DNA of 64,000 bases from Caldicoprobacter algeriensis (GTDB taxonomy: Bacteria > Bacillota > Clostridia > Caldicoprobacterales > Caldicoprobacteraceae): assembly GCF_023838525.1 (NCBI RefSeq), contig NZ_JAHUQD010000004.1:62001-126000 (forward strand), in the 5' to 3' direction. Positions 7,416 to 16,389 of the stretch are shown here, in pieces (position 1 is the stretch's first letter; every line of letters starts with the position of its first letter). The notes below the pieces were generated by a model, which was not told the DNA's origin, made no database searches, and saw only the letters and a program-made list of their open reading frames with translations. Position numbers and translations under genes: made by a program.

Positions 7416-8834
7416 CTAATTGAGCACTCGTCTTGCGCCCACATACCGCCTGCTATAGGCAGAAGAGTTCAGGTTGCTTATACATATGGCTTTCTTGGCA
7501 CTGGATGATGCGTGTATAAACTGTCCACCGCCTATATAAATTCCCACATGACTCGGGTTGGAAAACAGCACTAAATCTCCAGGGGCCAGATTTTGCCTGG
7601 ACACCGGTACGCCCACGCTGCGCTGCCCGTAAGCCGTTCTGGGAAGGTAGATTCCAAAATGCCGGTAGACATAATAAGTGAATCCCGAACAATCAAAGGC
7701 ATTGGGGCCTTCTGCACCGTACACATACGGCCTACCCAGATACTGCATGGCAAACGCCACCACATCGCCGCCCCGCGCTGACCCTCGGCCTGACTCCGAC
7801 GAGGGCACAGCAGGCTGAGGATAAACCGGCGTGACAACCCTTGAACGTACCTTGGTGCCCTTCGCCACTATCCTCTTGACAGGCTCTTTTATGACCTTTT
7901 CCTCAAGCACCTCACGCTTGACCTCTTTACCGTTTTCCTTGGTGATCAGTAGATAAACCTCTTTTTGGCCCTTTTCTCCCTCTTTGATAACCTTGGTTTT
8001 ACCCTTTTCCAGGTTATTATCCATCTGTATCTCGGTTTCAAAAGGAATCTCCTCAATATTCTTCTGCCTTTCCTTCGTTACCACCGTGACCAGTTGCCTT
8101 TCAAGCGTAAGCTTGATCTTATCCCCTGGGCGCAGATTATCTATATCCATCCCGGCATTGGCCTGCTCTAAAACCGAAAACGGTATGCCGTGTGCCCTGG
8201 CAATTGACCAAAGCGTATCCCCTTCTTTTACCTCATACTCCTTAATCTCTTCGGTACCCTGCTTGAGGATAGAGATAGCCTTATCCTTATCCACAATCTG
8301 ATTAAATGGGACTATCTCTTCATGATAGGATATGTCTTCTTTAAAGAAAGCTTCCTGCAGCTGGCTATCCCCGCTCTGCTGTATGGCCTGCACATAAGCA
8401 TTCTTAATCTCTTCAAGGACTTCTTGCGCAACATTCAAGTCCTTGACATAGCATACTTTTTGGCCATTGACAGCCACTGCATAGGCATTGGTCTTAACAA
8501 CTATGGCCTGCTCTATGGCCTGGGCCAATTCATTTTCAGAACTAATTTTCACATTGCCCGTTTCAGCTTCTTTAAAACGCACGCTGGCATCTACGAATAC
8601 TCCATCGCCATAGCCTTGAAGAAGCTTTTCTACCACATCGTCGTATATTGCCAATCCCTTGGCTGCAGATTTTACAGCCCCCACCTCTTTTCCGTCCACC
8701 ATCATTATAAATGAAGGTGTTGGAATATAGCCTGCTACAGCAACCTCATCCCGCCCTACCCATACAAAACCGGTCAAGCAGACCACAACCCAAATGCCCA
8801 GCAGCATCACCGATGTAACTTTAAAATTTTTCAT
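7416..8834 (-). CDS. LysM - G5 - NlpC/P60 cell-wall hydrolase
   Basis: 472 residues. The N-terminus is a membrane anchor or signal (hydrophobic residues ~6-25). An uncharacterised ~190-residue region follows, then a LysM domain (VKEGDTLWSIARAHGIPFSV...LRPGDKIKL, ~205-250), a G5 domain (~255-330) and an NlpC/P60 peptidase (~355-472). The peptidase contains the catalytic Cys in NAFDCSGFTYYVY, the first His in SHVGIYIGGG and a second polar His in FIHASS. NlpC/P60 enzymes cut gamma-D-Glu/diaminopimelate-type bonds in peptidoglycan; LysM and G5 bind the wall. The ATG at 8834 has GAGGG upstream and is preferred to the start at 8855. It resembles spore-cortex or growth endopeptidases of Clostridia. 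Confidence 0.88.
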   Translation of the reverse strand: MKNFKVTSVMLLGIWVVVCLTGFVWVGRDEVAVAGYIPTPSFIMMVDGKEVGAVKSAAKGLAIYDDVVEKLLQGYGDGVFVDASVRFKEAETGNVKISSENELAQAIEQAIVVKTNAYAVAVNGQKVCYVKDLNVAQEVLEEIKNAYVQAIQQSGDSQLQEAFFKEDISYHEEIVPFNQIVDKDKAISILKQGTEEIKEYEVKEGDTLWSIARAHGIPFSVLEQANAGMDIDNLRPGDKIKLTLERQLVTVVTKERQKNIEEIPFETEIQMDNNLEKGKTKVIKEGEKGQKEVYLLITKENGKEVKREVLEEKVIKEPVKRIVAKGTKVRSRVVTPVYPQPAVPSSESGRGSARGGDVVAFAMQYLGRPYVYGAEGPNAFDCSGFTYYVYRHFGIYLPRTAYGQRSVGVPVSRQNLAPGDLVLFSNPSHVGIYIGGGQFIHASSSAKKAICISNLNSSAYSRRYVGARRVLN

Positions 8835-8967
8835 AAAAAATCCCTCATCTTTCAATAATACTCGTCCATTAAAAGTTTATCACAAATATTACAAAAATAT
8901 TACAGAAATTTATATTCTATAAAAAATAAAAAATTCCTGCTTCCAAATGAAAATTTTAAAAAAAATT

Positions 8968-9020
8968 AAGCCCTTCACCTATCTTCCCTGCACAAAGCAA
9001 AAGAAGAAGGTGAAGGGCTT
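8968..9020 (-). terminator. Long-stem terminator of the LacI gene
   Basis: A 13-bp perfect stem (8968-8980 with 9008-9020, AAGCCCTTCACCT) encloses a 27-nt loop and is followed on the minus strand by a run of eight T. Confidence 0.75.
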
Positions 9021-9078
9021 TTAAATTCTGATTGCAATAGCCTGAATAACCCTTACTTGATCATCTTAAACACCCCAG

Positions 9079-10086
9079 TTATACCAATCCTACAGACTGA
9101 TTGGTGAGTAGTTCCCCCTTGACTATAATCGGTTCCAATTTGGGATTTTGCGGATGCTCTATATTGTAAATAAGCAATTTTGCTGCTTCCCTTCCTATTT
9201 TATCGGTATCCTGGCGAACGGTAGTCAATCTCGGAGAAATAAGGCGGGAATATACGACGCCATCATATCCGGCTATAGAGATATCGTCAGGGATTTTCAA
9301 GCCCGCCTCTTGAATGGCTTCTATAGCACCAAAGGCCGATACGTCGTCAGGAAGCAAAATACATGTAGGTCTGTCCTCCAGCTGTAATAGTTTTTCGGTA
9401 GCTTTTTTAGTGGTGTAAGGATTTGTATATAAGCTCTCCAGCATGTATTCCTGTCTCACTTCCAACCCCAGTTCCCTTAAAGTGCTTACATATCCTTCTA
9501 TGCGCTGCTGCGTGACATAAGAATCTGTGCCATGAATAAAAGCAATCTTTCTGTGTCCCATAGAATACACGTAGCGAACTAGTTCGGCCATGTCATTCCT
9601 GTTGTCGGACAACACGCACCCGCATCCAGGAAATATATAATCTATGCTAACAACGGGCACATCGCTCTTGGCAAGCTCCTGCACTTCGTGGTCATTGGGA
9701 TCAACACAGGCAATACAAACCCCCTCAATGCCTCTAAACTTACAGTTCTGTAGCAGGGTTATAGTCTGCTTACCCCATCGCTTGTGGATAAACGTAATGT
9801 TATAACCATTTTCCTCCGCTTCACTTTTAAAACTGTTGAGTACATGAGAAAAGTACAAATGAGTAAGCCCATTATTCTGGTCGTCCACAAACAAGATACC
9901 CAGAGTAAAAGTACGATTGGTTTTGAGTGCACGGGCATGGGCATTGGGAACATATCCCAGTTCCTTTGCAGTCTTTAACACTAAACGGCGAGTTTCTTCA
10001 CCAACGTCTTTGTATCCATTCAACGCTTTGCTCACAGTGGATACAGACACGCCGCATTTTATAGATATATCGCGAATACTCACCAT
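9079..10086 (-). CDS. LacI family transcriptional regulator
   Basis: 335 residues. The N-terminal HTH reads IRDISIKCGVSVSTVSKALN and the hinge helix ends at NAHARALKTNRT. A periplasmic-binding-type sugar domain follows (TLGILFVDDQN, RKIAFIHG, GYDGVVYSRLISPRLTTVRQ). It is divergent from the esterase gene at 10554, which suggests it controls that gene in response to a sugar, probably from acetylated hemicellulose; the effector is not readable. Autoregulation is likely through the AACGTT-centred palindromes upstream. Confidence 0.92.
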   Translation of the reverse strand: MVSIRDISIKCGVSVSTVSKALNGYKDVGEETRRLVLKTAKELGYVPNAHARALKTNRTFTLGILFVDDQNNGLTHLYFSHVLNSFKSEAEENGYNITFIHKRWGKQTITLLQNCKFRGIEGVCIACVDPNDHEVQELAKSDVPVVSIDYIFPGCGCVLSDNRNDMAELVRYVYSMGHRKIAFIHGTDSYVTQQRIEGYVSTLRELGLEVRQEYMLESLYTNPYTTKKATEKLLQLEDRPTCILLPDDVSAFGAIEAIQEAGLKIPDDISIAGYDGVVYSRLISPRLTTVRQDTDKIGREAAKLLIYNIEHPQNPKLEPIIVKGELLTNQSVGLV

Positions 10087-10210
10087 ACTTAACCCATCCC
10101 CATCCCAGCATTATAAAACCATACAACAATTTTTACTGATACACTGCATTCTGCCAGTTTGCTACATATCTGTAGTTTTATCCCATAAAATAAACATAAA
10201 AATAAATTGT

Positions 10211-10295
10211 TCGAAAACGTTTTATAATTTTTATTAGCTATTTAAAGAGTAACATATAATTATTGTATTTGTCAATATATTTTTCAGAACGTTCC
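10211..10295. promoter_or_regulatory. Two AACGTT-centred palindromes, probable LacI-family operators
   Basis: The 467-bp divergent region contains a perfect palindrome AAAACGTTTT (10214-10223, in the context TCGAAAACGTTTTATA) and a second, GAACGTTC (10287-10294), about 72 bp apart. LacI-family operators characteristically have a central CG. A TTGACA box on the minus strand (10270-10275) lies between them. The rest of the region (10300-10550) is AT-rich and I see no gene in it. Confidence 0.55.
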
Positions 10296-10553
10296 TCGAA
10301 TAGGTGTATCTCAGATACTATGCATTGTCTTACTTTGGTTTTTGTCAAAGTTAAATTGTAAACTCTTGTTATCTTTATACGGGCATGTTAAAATTTAAGC
10401 AAATCGTAAAGAGTATTAAACACAGGCAGTAATTATTTCATTAAATTAAAATTTACATGAAATGAAGGCCAACGTATTTGTTGGAATCCACTGGGTAAAG
10501 TATGTAAATGTATTAGCCTACTATATAAAGAAATTCTAAAGAAGGGGTTGATT

Positions 10554-12434
10554 ATGGCACTCAGACTGCCTCGACTGATAAGTGACGGCATGGTATTGCA
10601 GAGGGACAAAAAGATAAAGATTTGGGGCTGGGCTTTGCCGGATGAAACTGTAACGGTGAATTTTATGGGCAAATCGTATAGTACCGCGGCTGACGCCGAA
10701 GGAAAATGGGAGGTACTGCTGCCCAAATTACCAGCAGGTGGGCCCTATTCAATGGAAATAACAGCCTCCCAGCAACGTATTATCATAAAAAACGTATTGA
10801 TTGGGGATGTTTGGATCTGTTCAGGGCAGTCAAACATGGTTATACCCATGGAGAGGGTAAAAGATGTTTATGAGGATGAGATAGCCAATTGCGATAATCC
10901 TTTTATAAGGCAGTTTACAGTTCCAGACAGATACGATTTTAAGGGCCCCAGAGAAGATCTGGATGGTGGCAGCTGGGAGCCGTTAAATGCGGATACCGTC
11001 CTGAGATTTTCGGCAGTGGGATATTTCTTTGCAAAAGCGTTGTTTGCAAAGTACGGCGTTCCTATAGGTTTGATAAAAGCCTGCGTTGGCGGAACGCCGA
11101 TAGAAGCGTGGATGAGCGAGGAGGCTGTAAAACAGTTTCCCGGGAATATGGAAGTAGTTGAACAGCTCAGGGTTGATGGGTATATAGACAGCATAAAGAA
11201 AATGGAGGAAGCCAAAGTAAGTGTCTGGTTTGAAAACATAAACAAAAACGATAGGGGGATCCAAAAAGGCCAACTGCCATGGTTCGACCCAGGATATGAT
11301 GCCTCGGATTGGCAAACGGTGAAACTGCCGGCTTCATGGAAAGAAATGGGACTGGATTCTGTGAAGGGAGCGGTATGGTTCAGAAAGGAAATCGATGTGC
11401 CTGCTTTTATGGCTGGCAAACCTGCAAAGCTTTATATGGGTACGATAGTGGACAGCGATTGGACATACATCAACGGCGTTTTAGTAGGTTCCACTTCATA
11501 TCGTTATCCTCCAAGAAAATACGAGGTTCCCGCAGGTCTTCTCAAAGCAGGTAATAATGTAATTGCCTTAAGGGTTATAAGCAACGACGGTAACGGCGAA
11601 TTCATAAAGGGCAAGATATACAGGCTTTTCAGCGATGGTCAGGAAATTAACCTGGAAGGAGAATGGCGGTGCAGGGTGGGAGCGGCAGTGAACGAACCGT
11701 TGCCGCCTGTAACCTTCTTTCAGTATAAGCCGACAGGTTTGTTTAACGGCATGATCGCGCCGCTTTTAAACTACGGCATCAAAGGCGTTATATGGTACCA
11801 GGGCGAATCCAACACCGATAATCCAAAAGGATACAGCAAGAAGTTTTCTGCCATGATAGCGGACTGGAGGAAGAAATGGGGACAGGGCGATTTTCCGTTT
11901 CTTTATGTGCAGCTGGCAAACTTTATGGAGGCAAAAGACCAGCCTTCTGAAAGCAAGTGGGCCGAGCTCAGGGAAGAACAGCGAAGGGCGCTGTGCCTTC
12001 CCAATACGGGCATGGCCGTTGCCATTGACCTTGGGGAATGGAATGACCTGCATCCGTTAAACAAAAAAGATGTGGGAGAAAGGCTTGCCCTACTTGCCCG
12101 AAAGCTGGCATACGGTGAAAAAGACCTTGTGGCTTCAGGCCCACTTTATAAATCAATGAAGGTGGAAGGAAACAAAGTGATAATTGAGTTTTCAAATACA
12201 GGCAGCGGATTGATTGCAAAAGGCGGCGGCGAGCTAAAGCACTTTGCAATAGCCGGCAGGGATAAAAAGTTTGTATGGGCAAAGGCGGTCATAGAAAATG
12301 ACAGGGTCGTAGTTTGGCACGATGATATTCCAAATCCCGTTGCAGTACGGTATGCATGGGCCGATAACCCGGAGGGAGCCAATTTATACAACAAGGAAGG
12401 TTTGCCGGCGTCACCCTTTACCACCGAAGAATAA
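10554..12434 (+). CDS. SASA-family carbohydrate esterase (sialate O-acetylesterase-like)
   Basis: 626 residues without signal peptide, so intracellular. The SGNH/SASA fold is shown by the catalytic Ser block DVWICSGQSNM near residue 85, the WYQGESN block and the late Asp/His block NDLHPLNKKD. A galactose-binding-like beta domain is inserted at about residues 220-330 (VWFRKEIDVP...NVIALRVIS). Such enzymes deacetylate acetylated sugars or xylo-oligosaccharides. The ATG at 10554 has AAGGGG upstream; the TTG at 10548 is less likely. It is the only structural gene next to the divergent LacI regulator. Confidence 0.85.
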   Translation: MALRLPRLISDGMVLQRDKKIKIWGWALPDETVTVNFMGKSYSTAADAEGKWEVLLPKLPAGGPYSMEITASQQRIIIKNVLIGDVWICSGQSNMVIPMERVKDVYEDEIANCDNPFIRQFTVPDRYDFKGPREDLDGGSWEPLNADTVLRFSAVGYFFAKALFAKYGVPIGLIKACVGGTPIEAWMSEEAVKQFPGNMEVVEQLRVDGYIDSIKKMEEAKVSVWFENINKNDRGIQKGQLPWFDPGYDASDWQTVKLPASWKEMGLDSVKGAVWFRKEIDVPAFMAGKPAKLYMGTIVDSDWTYINGVLVGSTSYRYPPRKYEVPAGLLKAGNNVIALRVISNDGNGEFIKGKIYRLFSDGQEINLEGEWRCRVGAAVNEPLPPVTFFQYKPTGLFNGMIAPLLNYGIKGVIWYQGESNTDNPKGYSKKFSAMIADWRKKWGQGDFPFLYVQLANFMEAKDQPSESKWAELREEQRRALCLPNTGMAVAIDLGEWNDLHPLNKKDVGERLALLARKLAYGEKDLVASGPLYKSMKVEGNKVIIEFSNTGSGLIAKGGGELKHFAIAGRDKKFVWAKAVIENDRVVVWHDDIPNPVAVRYAWADNPEGANLYNKEGLPASPFTTEE

Positions 12435-12500
12435 AATACGGTTTAAACTTTCTACCTAAGTTTTGTACTAACAAATGGAGAAAATAAGTAACATAACAAA

Positions 12501-12536
12501 AAAGGGCTGCGCTTAAATCTTTTGCGACAGCCCTTT
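12501..12536. terminator. Terminator between esterase and ABC permease genes
   Basis: Nine-bp stem AAAGGGCTG/CAGCCCTTT (12501-12509 with 12528-12536), with a T run on the minus strand for the converging permease gene. It can also serve the esterase. Confidence 0.8.
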
Positions 12537-12540
12537 ATCT

Positions 12541-14772
12541 TTAATCCACTTGCTGCCTTAATATTTCGACAGGCATGACTTTTGCTATCTTTGCCCTTAC
12601 TAAAAATCTTAAAAGCAGAAATACAACAAGGAGTATTATAAATGTTGATAGGACGCTATTTATGCTCAAATCAAGGCTCATGGCAAAATCAATGTCCTTT
12701 GTCGCTGTATTCATGAGGCTATCCATCGTTAATTTTGAAAGAGGAATCCCTGTTATAAATCCAGCCAAAAATGATATATAGTTAAAACCAAGGACCATTT
12801 TAAAGATGCTGTTTTCCTTATAGCCCAGCATTTTCAAAATCCCTATGTTCTTTTTGTTCTCATTGATAGTTAAAGTAGACAGAACATACACAATCAAAAG
12901 AGCAAGAATTGCCGCGATAAGCGCCATAACCCCTATAGTTTTCGACAGGTCTTCAGCCGACGCCTTTATTGTAGTGAGAAGCTCGGATTTTGTATAACTT
13001 TCGAAAACCGAACTTTCCGGGATGTCGATTTTTTCTTTTGAAAATATTCCAACGTATTCACCGCTGTCATACCCAAAAAGCCTGTTAAAATTTTCAAGCT
13101 CCATGTATCCATTATTACCAACAGGAAGATCAGCCACTTTGTATACTTTTAAAGTATATTCTTGGCCTGTAAACTTGTTCTTTATTTTAATCTCATCTCC
13201 CTCATTTACCCCAAGCTTATTTGCAAAAGGTTTTGATATAATAAGCTGATCTGAAACAGAAATTTCATTTCCTCTTTCATCATAGAGCTTTATCATATCC
13301 GAATTGCTTTTAATGCCGTAAATCATAATGCTTGCTTTTGTGCCTTCAACATCAAAAGCCAACAGGTTGTAAGGCTCTGCAAAGTCTTGCAGGTTAATTT
13401 CAGGATGTTCGGACGTAGAATTCAGCATATAAAGGTAGTTGTATCTGAAATTCTCATTATAAGCTTTTTCAATTGCTACGATAATAGAGTCTTTTGCTGT
13501 CATTCCATACATCATAAGTATTGTTGAAAAAAGTATACCCACTATTAAAATCAATTCTCTTGCAAAATGTCTCCATCCATACTTTAGCATTATCCTTGTT
13601 TTAAATTCAAACCTATCGAAAAACTTTATTGTGGGAAGCTTGCCAAATTTTATTTCATCAATTCCATGAAGCATCTGAACAATTGTCAGCCTGAAAAAGT
13701 TTCTAAGAGCAAAGTATCCTGAAAGAAATATGAATATTGCTGGAAGCAGTAATGCAACAAATACATGCTGCCATGGGAAGAAACTTGTCAGCTTTGGCAG
13801 AGTAAAGTATGACCTATAAAACTCTGCAAAGGGGTACGCCTCAACATATCCAAGCAAAATACCAATAACCGAACCAAAAAGCCAAATATAGAGTGGAAAT
13901 CTCATGAAAACTTTAAAAACATCTTTTTGCGTATATCCCATTGAATAGAGTGTGCCGATCTCTGCGTGCATGGTGTTTATTACCCTCCGCATGACAATAA
14001 AAAGTATAAACGATGATACAATAATTATAAAAAGGCTGATAGGCAGAGTAATTCTCTTTGCGTTTTCTACCTTCATCTCTGTGTAGATTATCCTTGGATT
14101 TTGATCCCTTTCAACAAATTTTAAAAGTCCCCAGTTAGAGTTTATAAAACCCTTGAAATCCTCAATATTATCTACTTTTCCTTTGTAGCTATAATAATGT
14201 ACATGAGGAGCAGGAAACAGCTTTTGCACATCGCTTTTTAGCATCATAACAACGCCAAAGTGCTCGGGGTCCGGGAGGAAATCCTGGTCGTTTTTGATAA
14301 TGTAAATATAGTCAGGAAGATATCCAATTCCGCTCACTTTGAACTTTTGACCCGAAATGGTTATCTCGTCATTTGTTTGATACTGATGAGCTTTGAAAAA
14401 GCTCGGGTCGAGCAAGACTTCGCCCTCTTCTGGCATCTTTCCTACTCCTATATAGGGCTTGTTTATTTTGTCTGAAATTGAAAATATTCTCAAAGTAATA
14501 CCATCTTGCTGAGTCTCATAAAAAAGCCTTTCTTCAAGGTCGATTTCAAACTTGTCTTTCAAAAGGCTTTCATCTACCTCTTTAGATGTAATAAAATACC
14601 CATCTTCCTGGACATAATCTCTTTTAAACATCTCATAATTTCTACCTATATCCTCCATTGATACAGCAAAGAGGGTATACGTCATTGATGCGATTGCCAC
14701 AAGCAGTATAATAGAAAAAAATTGCAAAAAATCTCTTTTTATAGTCCTTAAGGGGATTTTTTTAATTACCAT
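12541..14772 (-). CDS. ABC transporter permease, FtsX/MacB type
   Basis: 743 residues. An N-terminal transmembrane helix (~17-36) is followed by a ~210-residue extracellular MacB-like domain, a FtsX domain with several membrane helices (~250-365), a second extracellular domain and a C-terminal FtsX domain (~620-730) ending in a cluster of hydrophobic segments and PVEILRQQ. The ATG at 14772 overlaps the ATPase stop by one base. With the ATPase it forms an exporter of lipids, peptides or drugs, or a mechanotransmission complex. Confidence 0.87.
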   Translation of the reverse strand: MVIKKIPLRTIKRDFLQFFSIILLVAIASMTYTLFAVSMEDIGRNYEMFKRDYVQEDGYFITSKEVDESLLKDKFEIDLEERLFYETQQDGITLRIFSISDKINKPYIGVGKMPEEGEVLLDPSFFKAHQYQTNDEITISGQKFKVSGIGYLPDYIYIIKNDQDFLPDPEHFGVVMMLKSDVQKLFPAPHVHYYSYKGKVDNIEDFKGFINSNWGLLKFVERDQNPRIIYTEMKVENAKRITLPISLFIIIVSSFILFIVMRRVINTMHAEIGTLYSMGYTQKDVFKVFMRFPLYIWLFGSVIGILLGYVEAYPFAEFYRSYFTLPKLTSFFPWQHVFVALLLPAIFIFLSGYFALRNFFRLTIVQMLHGIDEIKFGKLPTIKFFDRFEFKTRIMLKYGWRHFARELILIVGILFSTILMMYGMTAKDSIIVAIEKAYNENFRYNYLYMLNSTSEHPEINLQDFAEPYNLLAFDVEGTKASIMIYGIKSNSDMIKLYDERGNEISVSDQLIISKPFANKLGVNEGDEIKIKNKFTGQEYTLKVYKVADLPVGNNGYMELENFNRLFGYDSGEYVGIFSKEKIDIPESSVFESYTKSELLTTIKASAEDLSKTIGVMALIAAILALLIVYVLSTLTINENKKNIGILKMLGYKENSIFKMVLGFNYISFLAGFITGIPLSKLTMDSLMNTATKDIDFAMSLDLSINSVLSTFIILLVVFLLLRFLVRAKIAKVMPVEILRQQVD

Positions 14773-15470
14773 CACCAGGTCACCTCCTGGGCAGAGATTT
14801 TCTGAGAATTTTCCGAAAATTCAACAAGCCTGCCCGATCTTAATCTCAGTGTCGCATCAGCCATTCTTGAAATAGCAAGGTTGTGGGTAATGATTAAAAT
14901 AGTTGTGCCAAACTGCCTGTTAACATCTTCCAGAAGCTTTAATACAAGTTTGCTGCTTTCATAGTCGAGTGCGCCTGTTGGTTCATCGCACAGAATCAGC
15001 ACAGGGTTTTTAACAACAGCCCTTGCAATTGCTACTCTTTGCTGCTGGCCGCCAGATAGTTCAAATGGAAATTTGTCTCTTTCAGAATATACGTCCATCA
15101 TCTTCAATACCATGTCAACATCCAAAGGATTTTTGCTCAAAGCCGCACTTGCCAGCACATTCTCGTATACCGTAAGCCCATTTATGAGATTATAAAACTG
15201 AAATACAAATCCAACATAATCCCGTCGGTAGTCAGCAAGTCTTCTTTGATCCATTGCTGTTATCTCTTTGTTATCCACAAAAATTTTACCCTCCTCTGCC
15301 CTATCAAGCCCTCCAAGAATGTTAAAGAGGGTTGTTTTGCCCGAACCTGAGGGACCGATCACAGTGTAGATTTTTCCTCTTTCAAGCTCAAAGCTGACCT
15401 CATTTAATGCCCTGGTTTCATTCTTGCCCAACCTATAGATTTTTGAAACCTTTTCGGCTTTTACAAACAT
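14772..15470 (-). CDS. ABC transporter ATP-binding protein, LolD/MacB type
   Basis: 232 residues with Walker [10 protein letters not shown], signature LSGGQQQR, Walker [14 protein letters not shown] and switch His in IITHN. The DEPTGALD form is typical of MacB/LolD partners of FtsX-type permeases. It is first in the operon and transcribed from a promoter buried in two TetR-type operators. Confidence 0.94.
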   Translation of the reverse strand: MFVKAEKVSKIYRLGKNETRALNEVSFELERGKIYTVIGPSGSGKTTLFNILGGLDRAEEGKIFVDNKEITAMDQRRLADYRRDYVGFVFQFYNLINGLTVYENVLASAALSKNPLDVDMVLKMMDVYSERDKFPFELSGGQQQRVAIARAVVKNPVLILCDEPTGALDYESSKLVLKLLEDVNRQFGTTILIITHNLAISRMADATLRLRSGRLVEFSENSQKISAQEVTW

Positions 15471-15514
15471 GGATTTTCATCTCCCTTATTTAATCTTCAT
15501 TATTCATATAATAT

Positions 15515-15549
15515 ATTATGACTAATCAGTCATATGACTGTCAAGTCAT
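15515..15549 (-). promoter_or_regulatory. ABC operon promoter with two abutting TetR-type operators
   Basis: Two 16-bp sites of form ATGACT-N4-AGTCAT lie head to tail at 15518-15533 and 15534-15549. The minus-strand promoter TTGACA (15539-15544), 18 bp, CATAAT (15515-15520) is wholly inside them. Binding would block RNA polymerase. Confidence 0.78.
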
Positions 15550-15559
15550 ATCTTAATGC

Positions 15560-16195
15560 TCATCTTTTGCCAATTCCTTCTTTTAAAAGTTTTACAAACT
15601 GAGAAAGGGCATCCCTAAAATAACTTATATCAAGATCGAGAGTCGTTGATGATTTGCTCAGAGCCTGTTCGATTATAAACTTCTTCATATAAAAGCTCGC
15701 GCCTTCCAAAAATATTCCAATCAATAAGGGTTGTATATCGTCTCTTATATAACCTTTTTCTTGATTGTATTTAATGATTTCTAGCAGAAAATCTCTTGAT
15801 TGTTTTAAAAATTTTTCGTTTATCTCACCTTTAAAAGGTGAGTCATGTGAAAAAAACGCCCTTTCAAGAAGCATGTATTCATTCCTCAATTCCTTCATTG
15901 CAAGCCATACGCCTTCGAGTGAGTTTTCGTAATAATCTAATATGTTGGTATGCGCCACGTCCAGCTTTTTAAGCAATTTCAAAAACCTATCATAGGCAAC
16001 CTCCAGAGCATAAAAGTACATCTCCTTTTTGTTCTCAAAGTACTGGTACATGCTCCCCTTTGCGGCATTGCTTTCTCTGGCAATCTCAGACACATCAACA
16101 TTATAATAGGGTTTTTGTGAAAAATGCTTTATAAGCGCCTCTGTGATACGCTGTCTTTTTTCATCTGGAAGATTGAAAAATGTCTGCTTTGGCAT
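15560..16195 (-). CDS. TetR family transcriptional regulator
   Basis: 211 residues. The N-terminal HTH (RQRITEALIKHF, VDVSEIARESNAAKGSMYQYFENKKEMY) is followed by a helical ligand domain. The ATG at 16195 follows GAGGTG; the GTG at 16204 is less likely. It sits directly upstream of the ABC genes with one operator copy ahead of its own start and two between it and the ATPase gene, so it most likely represses both. Confidence 0.92.
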   Translation of the reverse strand: MPKQTFFNLPDEKRQRITEALIKHFSQKPYYNVDVSEIARESNAAKGSMYQYFENKKEMYFYALEVAYDRFLKLLKKLDVAHTNILDYYENSLEGVWLAMKELRNEYMLLERAFFSHDSPFKGEINEKFLKQSRDFLLEIIKYNQEKGYIRDDIQPLLIGIFLEGASFYMKKFIIEQALSKSSTTLDLDISYFRDALSQFVKLLKEGIGKR

Positions 16196-16216
16196 CGATA
16201 TCACCTCAAGATTATT

Positions 16217-16232
16217 ATGACTTATTGGTCAT
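16217..16232 (-). promoter_or_regulatory. Third TetR-type operator
   Basis: ATGACT-TATT-GGTCAT, one base off the two sites at 15518-15549, located 22 bp upstream of the tetR start. It predicts autoregulation. Confidence 0.7.
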
Positions 16233-16358
16233 GAGATGTAAAGATCATACTTTTTATCAAAAAGTGTTGCATTTAACCGAGTCTCCGCATGTAAAAAATA
16301 GGCAATTTAATTACATATATTACCAAAAGGATTTTTGAATTTTTTGTCGAATATATAT

Positions 16359-16380
16359 CCCCTGTAGAAAGATGCAGGGG
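16359..16380 (+). promoter_or_regulatory. Hairpin sequestering the transposase ribosome binding site
   Basis: CCCCTG (16359-16364) and CAGGGG (16375-16380) form a perfect 6-bp stem. The right arm is the AGGGG ribosome site of the transposase gene (start 16390). Such hairpins in other insertion sequences prevent translation of read-through transcripts. Confidence 0.5.
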
Positions 16381-16389
16381 TGATTGTGA

